A stretch of DNA of 64,000 nt from positions 1,477,501-1,541,500 of the forward strand of contig JADJLG010000001.1 in assembly GCA_016710235.1 (NCBI GenBank). Direction: 5' to 3'. The notes under the pieces were generated by a model, which had not been told where the DNA came from, made no database searches, and saw nothing but the letters and a program-made list of their open reading frames with translations. Source of the stretch: Saprospiraceae bacterium (GTDB lineage: Bacteria > Bacteroidota > Bacteroidia > Chitinophagales > Saprospiraceae). Below are positions 25,481 through 34,021 of this stretch, one piece after another. The first letter of the stretch is position 1. Each line of letters opens with the position of its first letter. Made by a program: the position numbers and the translations under genes.

Positions 25481-26866
25481 ATGAGTTTTTCAAGAAGAAA
25501 GGCCCTCCAAGCCCTGGGCTTAGTTATAGGAACAAAGTCTTTTCCCATCGAGCAATGGATCGCGAATTCAAATCAGATACTGCATCAAAGGGATCCTCGT
25601 CATCTATCATTGCAAAAACCCGTGACTGCAATTACACTCGGTGCAGGAGCAAGGGGGAATACTTATGGATCATATGCTACTAAATATCCTGACCAGCTTA
25701 AAATAGTTGGTGTAGCTGAACCGATTGTGCTGAGGAAGGAAAGGTACATCAAAAAGCATCAAATTGACGTAGATAAGGCATTCATCACTTGGGAACATGT
25801 GCTCAATAGACCAAAATTTGCAGATGCCATAATCATCACGATGCCGGATCATTTGCACTACGAGCCCTGTATGCAGGCACTTGCTCTTGGATATGATGTT
25901 TTACTTGAAAAACCTATGGCTCAAACTGAGCAACAATGCCGCAATATCCTTAAAATGGTGCAGAAAACAGGCAGGATTGTAGCAGTCTGCCATGTTTTGC
26001 GATATGCACCATATTTCATAAAACTAAAAAATCTTATCCATTCGGGTGCGATAGGGGAGCTTATCAGCATGCAGCATTTCGAACCTATCGAACATATTCA
26101 TATGGCTCATTCATTTGTGAGGGGGAATTGGCATGATTCCAAAGCAACTACGCCTATCATTTTGGCTAAATCCTGCCATGATCTGGATATCATGAGATGG
26201 ATGATAAATAAACCTTCAAAGATGGTGAGCGCTTTTGGTTCATTGAGCTGGTTTAAACCCGAAAATGCACCTCCGGGAAGCACTCCGAGGTGTACTGATG
26301 GTTGCAAAATTGAAGCTGAATGTCCTTATTCCGCTTTGTCTATTTATCTTCGAAAAAGAAGTTATACTTATGTTTTTGATCTCCCGGAGCAGCAAGAGCT
26401 GCATGCGGATTTTATTCATAAACAATTACAAACTACCAATTACGGCAGATGTGTCTATCAGATGGACAATGACCAGCCGGATCATATCGTCAGCAATGTA
26501 CTTTTTGAAGATGGAATTACTGCAAGTTTCAACATGGAAGCTTTTACTTCATATCATGGCAGGAGAACACGTATTATGGGATCTATGGGTGACATTGTAG
26601 GAGATATGAAAAAATTCTCATACACAGATTTCAGGACAGACACAACAACAGAATGGGATGTAGATGAAGACGAAGTCGGAATTTATAAAAATAGTGGACA
26701 CGGTGGAGGTGACTTCAACCTGGTTGCAGATTGGGTGCAGGCTGTTGCGCAACATAAACCCGAACTTTTGAGTTCTACAATTGAAGCATCGATAGAGTCA
26801 CATATTATGGGATTTGCGATGGAAAAAAGTCGCAAAACCAAAAAGCAAATACTTATAAAAGTATAA
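25481..26866 (+). CDS. Tat-exported Gfo/Idh/MocA family oxidoreductase
   Basis: A 461-residue NAD(P)-dependent sugar or polyol oxidoreductase. The N-terminus MSFSRRKALQALGLVIGTKS is a twin-arginine signal (SRRKALQ), so the protein is probably exported folded with cofactor. The Rossmann part has TLGAGARGNTYGSYA and the family motif LLEKPMAQT (substrate-binding Lys). A short Cys cluster, RCTDGCKIEAEC, lies around residue 275; it occurs in some members and may bind metal. The ATG at 25481 is chosen over an upstream frame extension because of the Tat signal. Substrate unknown. Confidence 0.87.
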   Translation: MSFSRRKALQALGLVIGTKSFPIEQWIANSNQILHQRDPRHLSLQKPVTAITLGAGARGNTYGSYATKYPDQLKIVGVAEPIVLRKERYIKKHQIDVDKAFITWEHVLNRPKFADAIIITMPDHLHYEPCMQALALGYDVLLEKPMAQTEQQCRNILKMVQKTGRIVAVCHVLRYAPYFIKLKNLIHSGAIGELISMQHFEPIEHIHMAHSFVRGNWHDSKATTPIILAKSCHDLDIMRWMINKPSKMVSAFGSLSWFKPENAPPGSTPRCTDGCKIEAECPYSALSIYLRKRSYTYVFDLPEQQELHADFIHKQLQTTNYGRCVYQMDNDQPDHIVSNVLFEDGITASFNMEAFTSYHGRRTRIMGSMGDIVGDMKKFSYTDFRTDTTTEWDVDEDEVGIYKNSGHGGGDFNLVADWVQAVAQHKPELLSSTIEASIESHIMGFAMEKSRKTKKQILIKV

Positions 26867-26878
26867 TAGGACCAAACA

Positions 26879-27907
26879 ATGAATTCCCGCTCAATTTTTA
26901 GATTGAAAACGAAGCATTTTCCACTTCTGGCATTGATTTTAGTGCATATTCAATTCTCTTGCAATTCACCCCAACCACAAGCTCAGACAAACAATGCCGG
27001 ATCGCTGGATTCGCTCGGTTTCATGCACAGCTTGATCGCTGCCAATCCATATGCAGACAGTTTGTATTTGCAAAGGGCAAATCTTTACTTTCAAAGGCAA
27101 TTATTGGATTCCTCAATCGCAGATCTAAATAAGGCTATATTTCTCGATTCATTAAACAAAGATTACTATCTCTACCTGTCAGACGTGTATCTGGCGAATG
27201 CTCAATCTAAATCAGCAAAAGAGATTTTAGATCGCGCGCTTGCTTTGTTTCCGGATAATGTAGAGGTACTGCTCAAAATTGCACGGCTTCAGTTGATCTT
27301 ACAGCAACATATCCAAGCGATGACAGTCATGGACAAGGTGTTCATGATTGATCCACAGAATGCCAAAGCATATTATCTCGCAGGTCACCTATTGTACGAA
27401 ATGGGTGATACGACAAAGGCGATATCCAGTTATCAAAAAGCTACGGATTTTGATCCAGAGTTGGTAGAAGCTTGGATACAGTTGGGGGATCTGTATACAG
27501 AAAAAAATAATCCGCGTGCAATCCAGTATTACGACAATGCCATCAGGATACATCCGGATGATGTGGAGACTTTACACAACAAAGCGTATGCATTACAGAA
27601 ATTCAACCGCGTTCAAGAATCCATAGAATTGTATCGGCAGATTTGTGACCGCTTTCCGCAATACGAACCGGCTTTTTATAATTTGGGAATACTCTACAAG
27701 AGTGAAGATTCTCTTGATGCTGCAATCAAGCAGTTTTCTAGAGCCATTGAGCTCAATCCGGCAGAATCATCCAATTATTTTCATCGTGCTCAGGCTTATA
27801 TATTGCAGAACAATAAAACTGCTGCTCGACAAGATTTATTGAAATGCACCAGCCTTAATCCAACTGATAATGAAGCTAAAGAGCTTTTATTAACTACAGA
27901 AAAATAA
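26879..27907 (+). CDS. TPR-repeat lipoprotein
   Basis: A 342-residue lipoprotein. The signal peptide ends in lipobox QFSC (Cys28). Residues 55-340 are a run of about eight tetratricopeptide repeats, for example AKAYYLAGHLLYEMGDTTKA, VEAWIQLGDLYTEKNNPRA and EPAFYNLGILYKSEDSLDAA. TPR arrays mediate protein contacts, so it may be a periplasmic or outer-membrane scaffold. It follows the oxidoreductase after 12 bp and precedes the rhomboid protease by 13 bp, forming a likely operon. Confidence 0.85.
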   Translation: MNSRSIFRLKTKHFPLLALILVHIQFSCNSPQPQAQTNNAGSLDSLGFMHSLIAANPYADSLYLQRANLYFQRQLLDSSIADLNKAIFLDSLNKDYYLYLSDVYLANAQSKSAKEILDRALALFPDNVEVLLKIARLQLILQQHIQAMTVMDKVFMIDPQNAKAYYLAGHLLYEMGDTTKAISSYQKATDFDPELVEAWIQLGDLYTEKNNPRAIQYYDNAIRIHPDDVETLHNKAYALQKFNRVQESIELYRQICDRFPQYEPAFYNLGILYKSEDSLDAAIKQFSRAIELNPAESSNYFHRAQAYILQNNKTAARQDLLKCTSLNPTDNEAKELLLTTEK

Positions 27908-27920
27908 AATTGAAACAAGC

Positions 27921-28601
27921 ATGTTTTTTCCAATAGGAGACGATCAGATTCAAGGCGGACAGAAGCCCATATTTACCTATAGTTTAATAGTAGCCAATGT
28001 TCTCATTTTTTTATATGAACTAAATCTTGGATTGGAAGGAAGTGAAGCTTTTATATTCACTTACGGTGCAATCCCACAAGAAATCGTGTATGGTCAGGAT
28101 TTGTACACTTTGCTGAGCAGTATGTTCCTTCACGGAGGCTGGATGCATCTGATAGGTAATATGCTTTTCTTATGGGTGTTCGCAGATAACATTGAAGCCA
28201 TAGTAGGAACCTTCAATTTCATCATATTTTATCTGCTTGGCGGTATAGTAGGAGCACTAATCCATATTGCTTTGAATTCCGGAAGTGAAATGCCTATGGT
28301 TGGTGCAAGTGGTGCAATTTCAGCGGTGATGGGTGCTTACCTGGTGATGTTTCCATCTTCCAGGATCAAAGTCCTGATTTTGATCTTATTCACAAGTGTT
28401 TATATCCCTGCAATTTTTTTTCTAGGCTTTTGGATTATTCAGCAGATGTTTGCGGGAATCGGCTCTCTGCAACCAGTAGGTGAAGAATCCTCAGGTGTTG
28501 CATGGTGGGCACATATTGGTGGGTTTGTATTCGGTATGCTTGCGGGATTTTTGGCACGAAAATCTTATCGTAATAAATATAGATATATTGAAGACGAATG
28601 A
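27921..28601 (+). CDS. Rhomboid family intramembrane serine protease
   Basis: A 226-residue polytopic membrane protease. The catalytic dyad is Ser130 in GASGAISAVMGAY and His198 in AWWAHIGGFVFGM. The oxyanion region HGGWMHLIGNMLFLWVFADN and the family GxxxG packing motifs are present. Six helices are predicted. It cleaves substrates inside the membrane; targets are unknown. It is the last gene of a rightward group and is followed by a perfect terminator at 28681-28712. Confidence 0.93.
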   Translation: MFFPIGDDQIQGGQKPIFTYSLIVANVLIFLYELNLGLEGSEAFIFTYGAIPQEIVYGQDLYTLLSSMFLHGGWMHLIGNMLFLWVFADNIEAIVGTFNFIIFYLLGGIVGALIHIALNSGSEMPMVGASGAISAVMGAYLVMFPSSRIKVLILILFTSVYIPAIFFLGFWIIQQMFAGIGSLQPVGEESSGVAWWAHIGGFVFGMLAGFLARKSYRNKYRYIEDE

Positions 28602-28680
28602 TTTTATAATAAAAGGGATTTATACTTTTTTATCCTTGCTCAAAAGCTTCAAGAAAAATTATAATGTAATATTCTCTAAA

Positions 28681-28712
28681 ATAAAAAGGGCTCGTTTTCG
28701 AGCCCTTTTTAT
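28681..28712. terminator. Strong bidirectional intrinsic terminator
   Basis: A perfect hairpin: AAAAAGGGCTCG (28683-28694), TTTT loop, CGAGCCCTTTTT (28699-28710), extendable by two more AT pairs. Flanking A and T runs allow termination of both the rhomboid operon and the convergent secreted-protein gene. Confidence 0.92.
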
Positions 28713-28732
28713 TTTGTTATGAAGTGTAAAAC

Positions 28733-30712
28733 TTATTGCACATTTATTTTTCTCGTGCTCACTCCATTTGGTGAACTGATCTTCAATTGGTACATTCCCG
28801 AAGTCAAATCGATCGGGAATTGTAAAATATTTTTACCAGCACTGATATTTTTTTGACCAAATTGGGATACGACACGTCCATTGAGATCAAGCACTTCAAA
28901 ACGAAGAACTTGAACAGCATCAGATATCAACTCTATGCCTAAATCCTTAGAAACCGGATTTGGATAAACAGTAATACTGCGCAAATTTTCTATCTCAGGG
29001 AAACCTACCGGAGCTGCGCCTTCTCTGAAACTAAAATCATCGAGGAACAAGCTTTGACCGCCACCTGAAGTGATAGCCAACTTGATTAATACATCGGCTA
29101 AACCATCTAATTCTTTAAGATCAAATGAATCTGTCTTCCATTGATCAACCTGTGGTACAAAAAAAGTAACCAATGGATCTACCGGATCTGCAACAGAGGC
29201 CAATTCTTTTCCCGACTTAATACCTGCTGATTTCCAAGTAGCGCCACAATCAGTGGAGTATTGCAAATCAATTGAGTTGTCAGAAAAATCATATGCCTGA
29301 GCATGCGCGATAGAGTAAAAGAATTTTGCATTATTGACCGCTGAGAAATTTAGTTTGCTGAAAATAAAATTACTTGTAATTCCTGGCGCAGGTGAATTTA
29401 AATCAATGAACAGACTCTTAGCAGATTGTCCAAAGCCTCCCATCTCCCAAGTCACTCCACCTGCGGATTTATCAGCGACAAAAGTTCTAAATCCAGTACC
29501 AAGTTCAGTATATAAATTAGTAGGTATACTACCAACTGATACATTTTCAAAATCGAAATTTAAAGGAGCAGAGGCAGCCGCATTTGGAACAACAATTAAA
29601 CGGTATTCGTCGCTCAGATTATTCACACTTCCAACGTCTTTTACTACTCCATTATTGGTAATGATTGTGTCAATTGTCCAGCTATACCGCACTATACCGT
29701 TTGGAAGTGAAATATTACTAATTTTATACGTTGTTTTTTCTCCCGGAAGTAAGGTGCCTTTCCATACAGATCGAGGGCGCTTGGCTCCATTTTGATAGGG
29801 TAATATTCCGATAGATTTGATCGTATCAGTACCTGTAGATTTATTTGTGAGTTCTATGGAAACACTGTAAATATTGTCGCAATAACTAGTTCTTGTTTCA
29901 GGAGTATAATTGGCAGAAACATCATAAAAATTCCCTAACAAAGGTTTAGGCAGACTTTCCCTTGCTTGGAGTATCTCTTTTGAAGTTTTCATCTGTACAA
30001 AACTCACAACACCAAGTTGAGTGTAGTCATATATATATGATGGTATAGGAATCGTGAAATTGAATGTTTTACTTTCTCCGGCAGGCAATTCTGTAGTCAA
30101 GGTAGTGCCATTTGCATTTGGCACCATTTTGCGCATCACAGATGGAAAAGTCTTGTCCCCATTGGTGCCTGGAGGGGAAGCAAACTTAATCACCTTTTCT
30201 ATAAGAGCAATGTGTAGAATTGCTGCATTTGCAGCAATCGGATTACTGCTTACATTTTTGATCGTAACGGATATAGCGACAGAATCATTTTTTTCAGTCA
30301 AATTGTGATCTAGGGTCATTTCCAATGGACTGGTTACGGCAGCTCTGTTGATCAAAAGTTGTTCGGTCAAATTTGCAATATGTCCGTTGTATTTATTGCC
30401 ATCCATCGCACAATATGGGATTCCTTGTGAAGGGACTGCCGGATAAGTTGAATTGTATCTGGTAGATACCTCTGACTTGTTTTGCGCATTCATTGGATCT
30501 ACTCCCGGAAACTCACATTGGTACTTCAAAACGACGACATGTTCAGCCTGATTTCGAAGTTTTTCAGTAAAAGCAGGACCATACACTGCACATGGCCCAC
30601 ACGAAGCATTGGTGAATTCCTCCACCAATACTTTTCTCACCGCTTGTGATTGCACTGTAATTACAGACAATAGGAGCAGCGAAGAAAGCAGAATAGTAAA
30701 GTTTCTTTTCAT
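28733..30712 (-). CDS. T9SS-secreted thioredoxin-fold (Omp28-like) protein
   Basis: A 659-residue secreted protein. A signal peptide (cut near SQA, residue 24) is followed by an Omp28/thioredoxin-like domain with a redox CxxC in ASCGPCAVYGP (Cys38, Cys41). The middle contains Ig-like and jelly-roll-like beta-rich regions. Residues 582-659 form a type A T9SS sorting domain (VYPNPVSKDLGIEL through ISAGKNILQFPIDLTSGMYQ), so it is exported across the outer membrane and anchored or released. The CxxC suggests surface or extracellular disulfide chemistry, which is inference. A large palindrome lies just upstream (30738-30771). Confidence 0.88.
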   Translation of the reverse strand: MKRNFTILLSSLLLLSVITVQSQAVRKVLVEEFTNASCGPCAVYGPAFTEKLRNQAEHVVVLKYQCEFPGVDPMNAQNKSEVSTRYNSTYPAVPSQGIPYCAMDGNKYNGHIANLTEQLLINRAAVTSPLEMTLDHNLTEKNDSVAISVTIKNVSSNPIAANAAILHIALIEKVIKFASPPGTNGDKTFPSVMRKMVPNANGTTLTTELPAGESKTFNFTIPIPSYIYDYTQLGVVSFVQMKTSKEILQARESLPKPLLGNFYDVSANYTPETRTSYCDNIYSVSIELTNKSTGTDTIKSIGILPYQNGAKRPRSVWKGTLLPGEKTTYKISNISLPNGIVRYSWTIDTIITNNGVVKDVGSVNNLSDEYRLIVVPNAAASAPLNFDFENVSVGSIPTNLYTELGTGFRTFVADKSAGGVTWEMGGFGQSAKSLFIDLNSPAPGITSNFIFSKLNFSAVNNAKFFYSIAHAQAYDFSDNSIDLQYSTDCGATWKSAGIKSGKELASVADPVDPLVTFFVPQVDQWKTDSFDLKELDGLADVLIKLAITSGGGQSLFLDDFSFREGAAPVGFPEIENLRSITVYPNPVSKDLGIELISDAVQVLRFEVLDLNGRVVSQFGQKNISAGKNILQFPIDLTSGMYQLKISSPNGVSTRKINVQ

Positions 30713-30737
30713 TGGAAAATTTTTGTTGTGAAGTAAA

Positions 30738-30771
30738 AATATTGTTGGTTTTTAAAAAAGTCAACAATATT
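30738..30771. promoter_or_regulatory. 34-bp palindrome upstream of the secreted thioredoxin-like gene
   Basis: Perfect 10-bp arms AATATTGTTG (30738-30747) and CAACAATATT (30762-30771) enclose a T5A6 core that can extend the pairing. It ends 26 bp before the ATG at 30712 and could be an operator or a 5' leader hairpin. Confidence 0.65.
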
Positions 30772-30910
30772 AAGCATTCTCGGTCGATTGTTGTAAAAAA
30801 ATTCTTAAAAGATTAGGATTGCACCCAATTTTAACTAATCCAAACATCACGAAAAGTTAGGTGGAATCTCCAAGGAGAACAAAATACTAGGCTTTGAGCA
30901 AATGACATAT

Positions 30911-31060
30911 AAAAAAAAAAGAGGCCGGACCCGAGCGGCCCGACCTCCTTAATAATAACACTATGAGAACACCCTAAATTTCAAATTTATTTGCAAACTT
31001 CCCAATTAATTTTGTCAACATTTTACAAAATTCTCTTAGTAGTCTAAGTATTGGCGTTGC
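30911..31060 (-). ncRNA. Candidate small RNA (about 150 nt) or leader with 15-codon ORF
   Basis: A promoter with exact consensus spacing (31066-31095) is followed about 140 nt later by a GC-rich hairpin (30921-30947, GAGG...CCTC arms with CGG/CCG inside) and ten T on the minus strand, a textbook intrinsic terminator. Within the transcript, GAGAA/TTCTC and ACTA/TAGT can close a larger stem around ATTTTGT/ACAAAAT. It also contains a short ORF (30974-31021). The RNA could be a 6S-like or other regulatory RNA, or an mRNA for a micropeptide; I cannot assign it to a family. Confidence 0.6.
30974..31021 (-). CDS. Possible 15-residue micro-ORF inside the small transcript
   Basis: ATG to TAG encodes MLTKLIGKFANKFEI, an amphipathic Lys/Phe-rich peptide. 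It occupies the centre of the roughly 150-nt transcription unit. No strong ribosome-binding site is present, but this phylum rarely uses one. Without comparative data chance is a serious alternative. Confidence 0.3.
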   Translation of the reverse strand: MLTKLIGKFANKFEI

Positions 31061-31065
31061 AGGCA

Positions 31066-31095
31066 CAAATATACAGCGACTTTTACTTCTGTCAA
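31066..31095 (-). promoter_or_regulatory. Consensus promoter of the small transcript
   Basis: On the minus strand TTG (31095..31093), 19 nt, then TATATTTG (31073..31066). This is the same -7 octamer and spacing as metK. Predicted start near 31059. Confidence 0.75.
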
Positions 31096-31163
31096 GTTTT
31101 TTTTTATTTTTTAAAAAAATTCTGCTAAAAATTTGGCATGGATTGTCATTTCAGAACAAAAGC

Positions 31164-31192
31164 TGTTTGTCTTCACAAAGTATTGACAAACA
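31164..31192. promoter_or_regulatory. Inverted repeat TGTTTGTC-N13-GACAAACA
   Basis: Perfect 8-bp arms separated by 13 nt, about 70 bp upstream of the small-transcript promoter on its strand. It resembles a protein-binding operator; no function can be assigned. Confidence 0.45.
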
Positions 31193-31273
31193 ATAATATA
31201 TATATATAAATAATAATGCAGTATGAATGGTATGTAATGATTGACAGGATTCTCATGCCGAAAGCCGGTAAAT

Positions 31274-31309
31274 AAAAAGGTCGGATGAAATCTTCCACCC
31301 GACCTTTTT
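31274..31309 (-). terminator. Intrinsic terminator of rpsT
   Basis: AAAAAGGTCGG (31274-31284) pairs perfectly with CCGACCTTTTT (31299-31309), 14-nt loop, 29 bp after the rpsT stop codon on the minus strand. Confidence 0.88.
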
Positions 31310-31337
31310 ATCTTGATTTTGTATCTATATCTATCTA

Positions 31338-31589
31338 CTACAAAGAAGCAACTCGCTTCATAAGGCTGCTCTTTAGATTAGAAGCCTTGTTTTTATGCCA
31401 TGTATTTTTCTTAGCCAACCTGTCAATCATTCCAATTACTTTAGGTAACTGTTTCTTGGCCTCTGCCTTATCTTCCGTTGTCCTTAACCTCGCTATTGCA
31501 GTCCGTGCAGACTTCTTATAATAACGATTTGCCATCCTGGTCACGATGTTTTGGCGGATTCTCTTGAGAGCTGATTTGTGATTTGCCAT
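31338..31589 (-). CDS. rpsT: 30S ribosomal protein S20
   Basis: An 83-residue, Lys/Arg/Ala-rich three-helix protein binding 16S rRNA. The N-terminus MANHKSALKRIRQNIVTRMA is the S20 hallmark, and KKNTWHKNKASNLKSSLMKR the C-terminal helix. It is monocistronic, with its own promoter (31610-31641) and terminator (31274-31309). Confidence 0.97.
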   Translation of the reverse strand: MANHKSALKRIRQNIVTRMANRYYKKSARTAIARLRTTEDKAEAKKQLPKVIGMIDRLAKKNTWHKNKASNLKSSLMKRVASL

Positions 31590-31609
31590 ATATATTTTTT
31601 AAAGGACCG

Positions 31610-31641
31610 CAAATATAGTGAACATTGAGCAATATTTTCAA
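31610..31641 (-). promoter_or_regulatory. Promoter of rpsT
   Basis: On the minus strand TTG (31641..31639), 21 nt, then TATATTTG (31617..31610), about 20 bp before the ATG at 31589. Confidence 0.65.
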
Positions 31642-31671
31642 TAACTACGGATGTTTTTTTAATTTTAAAAT

Positions 31672-32106
31672 TTATCTAAGCCTATCCATGGATCGGACCA
31701 AAGTCTCGTCTTTCCGAATTGCTCGATTAGCAAGCCAGCAAAATAATATGCCGCTGACACCGAGTAACATGGCAATTCCGGGGATCATGTCATTTAGATG
31801 TTGATTTTCATAAGTCAACCATATTCCAACTCCAAGGACCCCTACCAATTGGATGATTGCTGCCATCCCACTCAAAAGTGCTTGTCTGATTCTGATGTTA
31901 AACAGAAATATTGCCGTCAGCGCAAGTAAGGAAGATAAGATACAAGCGCCCAATAATATCTTATTTTCAGTGATGTGAAGAATCTGGTCTGAAAATACAC
32001 CACTCCCTGGAGACTGTGTTTGAAGTAAGTACACGGGAGGTACTAGGGATATTCCAAAACAGAGTGCAGCCATGAACAACCATAAAGTTTGAATTCGCTG
32101 TATCAT
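31672..32106 (-). CDS. DUF4293 family membrane protein
   Basis: A 144-residue protein with four predicted transmembrane helices, recognised as the Bacteroidota-specific DUF4293 family from its two ends: MIQRIQTLWLFMAALCFG at the start and NRAIRKDETLVRSMDRLR at the finish. The ATG at 32106 is chosen because the family starts at MIQRIQ; longer in-frame starts up to 32184 would run into the divergent promoter region. The function is unknown. Confidence 0.82.
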   Translation of the reverse strand: MIQRIQTLWLFMAALCFGISLVPPVYLLQTQSPGSGVFSDQILHITENKILLGACILSSLLALTAIFLFNIRIRQALLSGMAAIIQLVGVLGVGIWLTYENQHLNDMIPGIAMLLGVSGILFCWLANRAIRKDETLVRSMDRLR

Positions 32107-32157
32107 CGATTTGATTTTTGAGCTGTAAATGTACTGTTTCATCCGCATTTTACGACA

Positions 32158-34017
32158 TTGGAAGTCATTGTTCATCAGATACAAGCCATTTCATTCTTAA
32201 CAAGCACGATTTGCTTTATTTTTGCGTTTCATTTGCAAAAATCATCGACTTTGGGATTTCGTCTCATCCTTTTTATCTTTTTGGTCTCCTGTGTTATCAA
32301 AATAGCCGCACAAGCTGACAGTGGGAAAGTCACGGTCATCCATGCAGATATTTGGAAGTTTGAACGATTTGATGGTAAAGAATACCAGTATTTGAGTCAC
32401 GATGTATTGGTTCAGCATAAACAGACTTACCTGCTTTGCGATTCTGCGATTATCCTCGACAACAAAGTTAAAGCAGTGGGTCATGTGAGAATTGTTGAAG
32501 GCGATAGTCTGCAAATTTTTGGGGATACTCTTTATTATGATGGCGATAAGCTTGAAGCTGACTTTACGGGTAAGGTAGTCTTAAGGCATCGAGATAGACA
32601 GCTGTTTACCAATAGGTTGCGGTATGATTTGAGGAGTAGAATTGCCAGTTATTCACAATCCGCCCTCCTGACCAGTGGAAGTACACATTTGACCAGTAAG
32701 AAAGGCTATTATCACGCACGGGAGGAACAAGCTTTTTTCAAAGACTCCGTGATTGTACTACTCAAAGACAGTATGCAGCTGTTGGCGGATTCATTGGTAT
32801 ATCAAGCGAAAAAGCAAATCGTTGTTTTCACCGGCCCAACAGCCATACGCAAAGGGGAATTGAAAATTTATACTGAAGCTGGTTATTACGACACTCAGAA
32901 AGAGCAATCCGAGTTCAGGAATAACCCGCAGTACACAAACGGAGGCCAGAAAGCAGATGCGGAGGTCATTCGTTACGATACACGCAATGGCGTCATTACT
33001 TTGAAGAACAATGCCTGGATTCGGGATAGTCTAAAGGAAGCCAGAGGAGACAGTATCTATTTTAATGAAATCACCAATTGGGTATACATCATAGGCAATT
33101 CCATGTATAAGGAAGGTGAAAGGACCCTGAAAGGGGACACGATTCAATTCAATCGTAAGACATCTTCACTTTTGATGACAGGTAGGTCAGAAGTATTGGA
33201 AGGAGCAAGGACGATAATCTCGGACAGATTGGACTATCAATCTGTTACAGATTCCGGACTAGCCACAGGGCGGGTGGAGGTTAGAGATACGATAGCCAAT
33301 TATTCTTTGTTTGCCGATACACTCATTTATCACAAGCAGAACCAATATTTTAAAGCACTTGGGCATAGACCTTATCTGGCTACAGTCCTTGATCAAGATT
33401 CTTTATATCTGGCGGCAGATCAACTCAGTTCTGAGATTCGATATTATCTAACGGATTCCTCACGAGTGCTTAATGCAGACGGAAACGTTTTGGTATGGTC
33501 CCACAATCTCCAAGCGAAGTGTGATTCCGTATTTTTTGAAAGTCGAGATTCTACTTTTCATCTGCTGGGAGACCCTGTAATGTGGGCGGATACCACTCAG
33601 TTTTCAGGAGATACTGTCTGGTTATTGCTCAAAAACAATTCCCTTGATGAAATAACCATGCGTCCAAAGGCGTTTATTTTAAATGACTCTAGGGATAGTT
33701 TGATTAGTCAGGTTAAAGGAAGGGAAATCATCGCTGTGTTTAATCAAAAAAAGCTTCATCAAATGTTTGTCACCGGAAATGCAGAGTCAGTTTATTTTCT
33801 TCAAGATGACACCAAAGAATACATTGGAACTAATTATATCCAATGCAGTAGAATGAACCTGCATTTTACACCAGATCAAAAAGTATCACATATAGATTTT
33901 TATATCAAGCCGAGTGGACAGCTGCTGCCTGTACAAGATGGAAAGTCAAAAGTTCTGGAAGGATTTAGACCCAGACTCAATGAAAAACCTATATCTTTAA
34001 AACAAATCATCCAATAA
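32158..34017 (+). CDS. OstA-like (LptA/LptD N-domain type) organic solvent tolerance protein
   Basis: Up to 619 residues of beta-strand repeats such as DGDKLEADFTGKVVLRHRDR, YYDGDKL, SQYTNGG-like turns and LYLAADQLSSEIRY, the OstA/LptA beta-jellyroll that binds lipopolysaccharide in the periplasm. The signal peptide is LGFRLILFIFLVSCVIKIAAQA. The start is uncertain: the ATG at 32158 is very early, while a TATTTTTG -7 box (32217-32224) suggests initiation at TTG 32233 or 32251. It probably contributes to LPS transport to the outer membrane. A small lipoprotein gene follows after 4 bp. Confidence 0.85.
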   Translation: MEVIVHQIQAISFLTSTICFIFAFHLQKSSTLGFRLILFIFLVSCVIKIAAQADSGKVTVIHADIWKFERFDGKEYQYLSHDVLVQHKQTYLLCDSAIILDNKVKAVGHVRIVEGDSLQIFGDTLYYDGDKLEADFTGKVVLRHRDRQLFTNRLRYDLRSRIASYSQSALLTSGSTHLTSKKGYYHAREEQAFFKDSVIVLLKDSMQLLADSLVYQAKKQIVVFTGPTAIRKGELKIYTEAGYYDTQKEQSEFRNNPQYTNGGQKADAEVIRYDTRNGVITLKNNAWIRDSLKEARGDSIYFNEITNWVYIIGNSMYKEGERTLKGDTIQFNRKTSSLLMTGRSEVLEGARTIISDRLDYQSVTDSGLATGRVEVRDTIANYSLFADTLIYHKQNQYFKALGHRPYLATVLDQDSLYLAADQLSSEIRYYLTDSSRVLNADGNVLVWSHNLQAKCDSVFFESRDSTFHLLGDPVMWADTTQFSGDTVWLLLKNNSLDEITMRPKAFILNDSRDSLISQVKGREIIAVFNQKKLHQMFVTGNAESVYFLQDDTKEYIGTNYIQCSRMNLHFTPDQKVSHIDFYIKPSGQLLPVQDGKSKVLEGFRPRLNEKPISLKQIIQ

Positions 34018-34021
34018 TATT

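Larger units (their letters stand above)
30713..31337. other. 625-bp intergenic region holding regulatory and RNA elements
   Basis: Contents from left to right: the 34-bp palindrome (30738-30771), a minus-strand transcription unit (30911-31060) with terminator and promoter, an inverted repeat TGTTTGTC (31164-31171) / GACAAACA (31185-31192) with 13-nt spacer, an AT-dinucleotide-rich stretch (31197-31216) and the rpsT terminator (31274-31309). No longer open frame is convincing. Confidence 0.7.

Noticed and set aside
29334..29795. 153-codon plus-strand frame inside the T9SS thioredoxin-like gene
   Set aside because: Antisense to a gene with signal peptide, CxxC and sorting domain; no independent promoter or domain.
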